Shown piece by piece: positions 61,448 to 64,000 of a stretch of 64,000 bases of DNA (its first letter is position 1; each line of letters opens with the position of its first letter). Origin of the DNA: CAZFBA01 sp964517135 (GTDB taxonomy: Bacteria > Cyanobacteriota > Vampirovibrionia > JBFMGH01); the NCBI GenBank assembly GCA_964517135.1, contig CAZFBA010000002.1, positions 1-64,000 on the forward strand, given 5' to 3'. Below the pieces are notes generated by a model that did not search any database, was not told the origin of the DNA, and saw only the letters and a program-made list of their open reading frames with translations. The translations under genes were made by a program, and so were the position numbers.

Positions 61448-62749
61448 TTGTCAAAACAGGATGGTTACAGAGCTGTATTAACAAATAAATCTTTTCTTGC
61501 GTTATGGATAGCGCAAATCTTTTCTCAATTAGGAGACAGGGTCTGTTTTGTAGTCTTTGTAGCTATTATTGCTCATAATATAGGTAGCAGTGCAACCTAT
61601 CAGAGCTGGCTGTATATTGCATTTACCATACCTGCTATTCTGTTTACGGCAATGGCAGGTGTATTTATTGACCGCTGGCGCAAAAAATATACAATGATAA
61701 CTACAAATATTTTAAGGGGGTTGATTATCCTCTTTCTTCCATTCTTTGATTCTTCTCTGATAGGTATTTATATTATAGCTTTTCTTCTTTCATCAGTTAC
61801 ACAGTTCTTTGTACCTGCTGAAGCATCATGTATACCAATGCTGGTTGAGAAAAAGCAGCTTATATCGGCTAATTCTCTATTTACGACAACTATGATGGGT
61901 TCTGTTATTTTTGGATTCGTGCTTGGTGACCCCTTAATCAATATGTTTGGTATTAATGCGGTACATTTTGCGATTACGGCACTGTTTTTAATATCTGCTA
62001 TATGCTTGATAAGAGTGATAGAACCTCCTGTCGACCATACCAGAGATCGTAGTGTAAAGGAGTTCTTTGACGAATTTAAGGATGGCCTTTCCTATATCAA
62101 GAATACACCGGTTGTTTTTAATGCTATGCTCAAGCTGGCTACGTTGTTTTCTATTATTGTGGCACTGTGTATTCTTTCTATAAGTATATCAAGTCAGATG
62201 CTTTATCCTGATTCACCTGCTATGGGTGCTCAAAAGTTTGCTTATATAGTTGCTTATAGTGGCCTGGGAATGGTTATAGGTGCTGGCTTTATGGGTAAGT
62301 TCTGGCGCAAACGTTCAAAGATGCTGGCAATTTTTACAGGCTTTGCTATTATAGGCTTTAGCCTCTGTGTTTTGACTGCTACTGCTCTGATACCAGAAGA
62401 ATATAAGGTCTGTATACCCGGTATGAACTTTATCTTTTGTATGTCGGAAGCTTTTGATTTAACCTACAGAATGTTATATACTTACCTTGTAGCGACTGTT
62501 ATTGGTTTTGGGTCAGCACTGGTTGCTATACCTGTTCAGACAATTCTACAGAGCTCTATACCTGAAAATATGAGAGGAAAAGTCTTCGGGGTTCAATTTA
62601 CGTTGCTGAGTACGTCTTCTACGTTACCTGTTTTGATTGTTGCTATTGGTGCTGACTTAATTGGTGTTATTAAGATGCTTTTCATTACAGGGATTCCATT
62701 ATTTTTATTTGGTATTTACGGACACTATAGAATATGGAAAAAACTTTAG
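61448..62749 (+). CDS. MFS transporter
   Basis: This 433-residue membrane protein has the 12-helix major facilitator pattern. Near the start FLALWIAQIFSQLGDRVCFVVF resembles the first helix of the MFS-3 branch. The cytoplasmic loop DRWRKKYTM matches the MFS loop 2-3 signature. The substrate is unknown; relatives include drug and macrolide exporters. It begins with TTG, AAGGA eight bases upstream, and overlaps the glycosyltransferase start by 16 bases, so the two form an operon. Confidence 0.87.
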   Translation: MSKQDGYRAVLTNKSFLALWIAQIFSQLGDRVCFVVFVAIIAHNIGSSATYQSWLYIAFTIPAILFTAMAGVFIDRWRKKYTMITTNILRGLIILFLPFFDSSLIGIYIIAFLLSSVTQFFVPAEASCIPMLVEKKQLISANSLFTTTMMGSVIFGFVLGDPLINMFGINAVHFAITALFLISAICLIRVIEPPVDHTRDRSVKEFFDEFKDGLSYIKNTPVVFNAMLKLATLFSIIVALCILSISISSQMLYPDSPAMGAQKFAYIVAYSGLGMVIGAGFMGKFWRKRSKMLAIFTGFAIIGFSLCVLTATALIPEEYKVCIPGMNFIFCMSEAFDLTYRMLYTYLVATVIGFGSALVAIPVQTILQSSIPENMRGKVFGVQFTLLSTSSTLPVLIVAIGADLIGVIKMLFITGIPLFLFGIYGHYRIWKKL

Positions 62750-63972
62750 AAAAAACATTAGAAAAGACAATTGAAAAGCTGCGAAATTTTTTGCTGTCTC
62801 CTCACCTGACCAAACTTGACAGAACCAAGCTCAAGCCAAAAGTTTATCTCTCTGTAAGCAGTGAAGGTTATGGGCATTCAAGCAGGGCTATTGCTATTGC
62901 AAGAGAGTTTAAAGAAGATGAAATACTGATAGGTTCTTATGGGTATGCTTATGAGAAGCTTAAAATGAATAACCTGCCCTGTATTGAAATACCACAGGAA
63001 TTAAAACTTATAGGGTCAGATGGCTCTTTTGATGTAGGTAAAACGATACTTAAAAACCATGCATGGGTATTGAATTTTAACCAGCTTATCCAGGAAGAAA
63101 TTGATATTATAGAAAGAGAAAGGGCTACCTGTGTTGTTGCTGATGGCCGGCTTGCACCGGTAATGGCAGCGGATAAAGTAGGTTTGCCCTGTGTGGTATT
63201 AACTAACCAGAGTGCTTTTTATCCTTTTTTTGAAAAAGACTCAGCTTTGGTGAAAATATTTGGTAAATCTTTTGAATGGGTAATGAGAACATGGTTAAGT
63301 TCTTCTGAAGAGATTTTAATACCAGATTTTCCACCTCCTTATACTGTTTGTTTGCCTAATTTAAGCACAAACTTTAGGGTTATGAAGCGTCAACGCTTTG
63401 TAGGGCCCCTGGTAGCCTGGAAGAGATCAGAAGTTGAACCGGTTAAAAAGTCATCTGACAGGCCCTATGTGGTTTGCACTCTTGGTGGGCATTCTTACCG
63501 TAGACCGTTATTTGAGACAGTTTTAAAAGTAGCAGAAACGCTTGATGATATTGATTTTGAGGTTTTTACAACCTTTGATGCTTCTGACATTCCGTCTAAT
63601 GTCACTATAAAAGGAGTTGTGCCTTTTATTGCATCTTATCTTAAGGCTGCAGACCTTATAATTACCCAGGCAGGCCATAGTACGGCGATGGAAATTTTAA
63701 CTCTCGGCAAACCGGCCTTGATTGTTCCAGATAGAAAGCAAATTGAGCAGGAAAATAACAGCAGAAGACTATGTGAACTTGGTGTAGCGACACAAATGAA
63801 ATATGATGAGCTTTCTGTTAACAATCTGGCACGTCGGGTGAAAATGATGTTAGAATCTTCTTGTTATTCAAGTGCAGCTGAGAATATGGCACAGATGGCT
63901 GAAGAAATAAATGGCACTAAACAGGCTGAAGCTGTGTTAAAGGAATACGCAAGGCGTTTAATGGCATACTAG
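62734..63972 (+). CDS. MurG/GT28-like glycosyltransferase
   Basis: This is a 412-residue cytoplasmic glycosyltransferase of the GT-B fold. The N-terminal half has the glycine-rich loop SSEGYGHSSRAIAIAREF. The C-terminal half has VVCTLGGHSYRRPLFE, and the donor-binding ITQAGHSTAMEILTLGKPALIVP region typical of UDP-sugar GT28 enzymes. The protein starts with a lysine/glutamate repeat (EKTLEKTLEKTIEK). It overlaps the MFS gene. Acceptor and donor are unknown; a surface glycolipid is a guess. Confidence 0.85.
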   Translation: MEKTLEKTLEKTIEKLRNFLLSPHLTKLDRTKLKPKVYLSVSSEGYGHSSRAIAIAREFKEDEILIGSYGYAYEKLKMNNLPCIEIPQELKLIGSDGSFDVGKTILKNHAWVLNFNQLIQEEIDIIERERATCVVADGRLAPVMAADKVGLPCVVLTNQSAFYPFFEKDSALVKIFGKSFEWVMRTWLSSSEEILIPDFPPPYTVCLPNLSTNFRVMKRQRFVGPLVAWKRSEVEPVKKSSDRPYVVCTLGGHSYRRPLFETVLKVAETLDDIDFEVFTTFDASDIPSNVTIKGVVPFIASYLKAADLIITQAGHSTAMEILTLGKPALIVPDRKQIEQENNSRRLCELGVATQMKYDELSVNNLARRVKMMLESSCYSSAAENMAQMAEEINGTKQAEAVLKEYARRLMAY

Positions 63973-64000
63973 AAGTGAAAGATCGCTTAATATTATTTTT

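Noticed and set aside
1..64000. CRISPR array, insertion sequence or prophage
   Set aside because: No regularly spaced repeats, transposase, integrase or phage structural genes are present. The resolvase-like domain at 2580 is fused to HDOD and lacks key residues.

Overview
This is an AT-rich bacterial chromosome segment with about fifty densely packed genes on both strands. It has no rRNA, IS element, prophage or CRISPR array. The cell appears Gram-negative: a TolC/MFP/RND efflux operon, a Spy-like periplasmic chaperone, type IV pilus motor genes, and MurJ beside a SpoIID/LytB protein. TTG and GTG starts are common, and the four tRNA genes do not encode CCA. The pilB-pilT-pilC order, SpoIID next to murJ, and the mix of HDOD, HD-GYP, GGDEF and Roadblock proteins suggest a non-photosynthetic relative of Cyanobacteria (Melainabacteria/Vampirovibrionia-like). 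That placement is inference, not proof.

Layout. 1-2.4 kb (minus): an envelope-stress module of hypothetical gene, anti-sigma factor, ECF sigma factor and Spy-like chaperone. 2.6-5.3 kb: a resolvase-HDOD fusion and a GAF-GGDEF diguanylate cyclase. 5.4-7.8 kb: gatC-pyrG-cdd. 7.8-11.5 kb: small hypotheticals, a DUF4186 protein, a nitrilase-family amidase and tRNA-Arg. 11.6-13.2 kb (minus): cysK-cysE. 13.5-20.7 kb: an HgdB/COG3581-like protein, a DUF115 protein, an Fmt-like formyltransferase, an RluB-type pseudouridine synthase, rimO and pgsA. 20.9-25.4 kb: a coiled-coil protein with a possible MshEN-like segment, a candidate minus-strand small RNA, a TPR protein and a protein with a hydrophobic hairpin. 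25.7-28.2 kb (minus): phosphate transporter with its DUF47 partner, and a secreted protein. 28.4-36.5 kb: TolC-MFP-RND efflux operon and NagZ. 36.6-39.7 kb: a second ECF sigma factor, a 49-residue ORF ending at a terminator, and small or secreted hypotheticals. 40-43.7 kb: leuA, gmk, coaBC. 44-48.6 kb: small protein, response regulator, spoIID, murJ. 49-55.6 kb: pilus operon headed by a membrane-anchored Roadblock/LC7 protein. 55.6-59.4 kb: purH and two tandem HD-GYP genes. 59.5-64 kb: RTX-like protein, tRNA-Pro/Gly/His, recO, an MFS transporter and a glycosyltransferase.

Themes. Cyclic-di-GMP signalling (one GGDEF, two HD-GYP, two possible MshEN-type segments) lies alongside type IV pilus motors and a Roadblock protein of the kind used to control polar motility. 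The strongest undescribed candidate is a short minus-strand RNA at about 21889-21976. It would be C/U-rich, carry repeated anti-Shine-Dalgarno motifs and end in a textbook intrinsic terminator, an architecture resembling cyanobacterial Yfr1. Other candidates are the resolvase-HDOD fusion, PilB with an added multi-CxxC and His-rich tail, a leucine-rich upstream ORF before leuA, and an overlooked TTG-start small protein behind the second ECF sigma gene.
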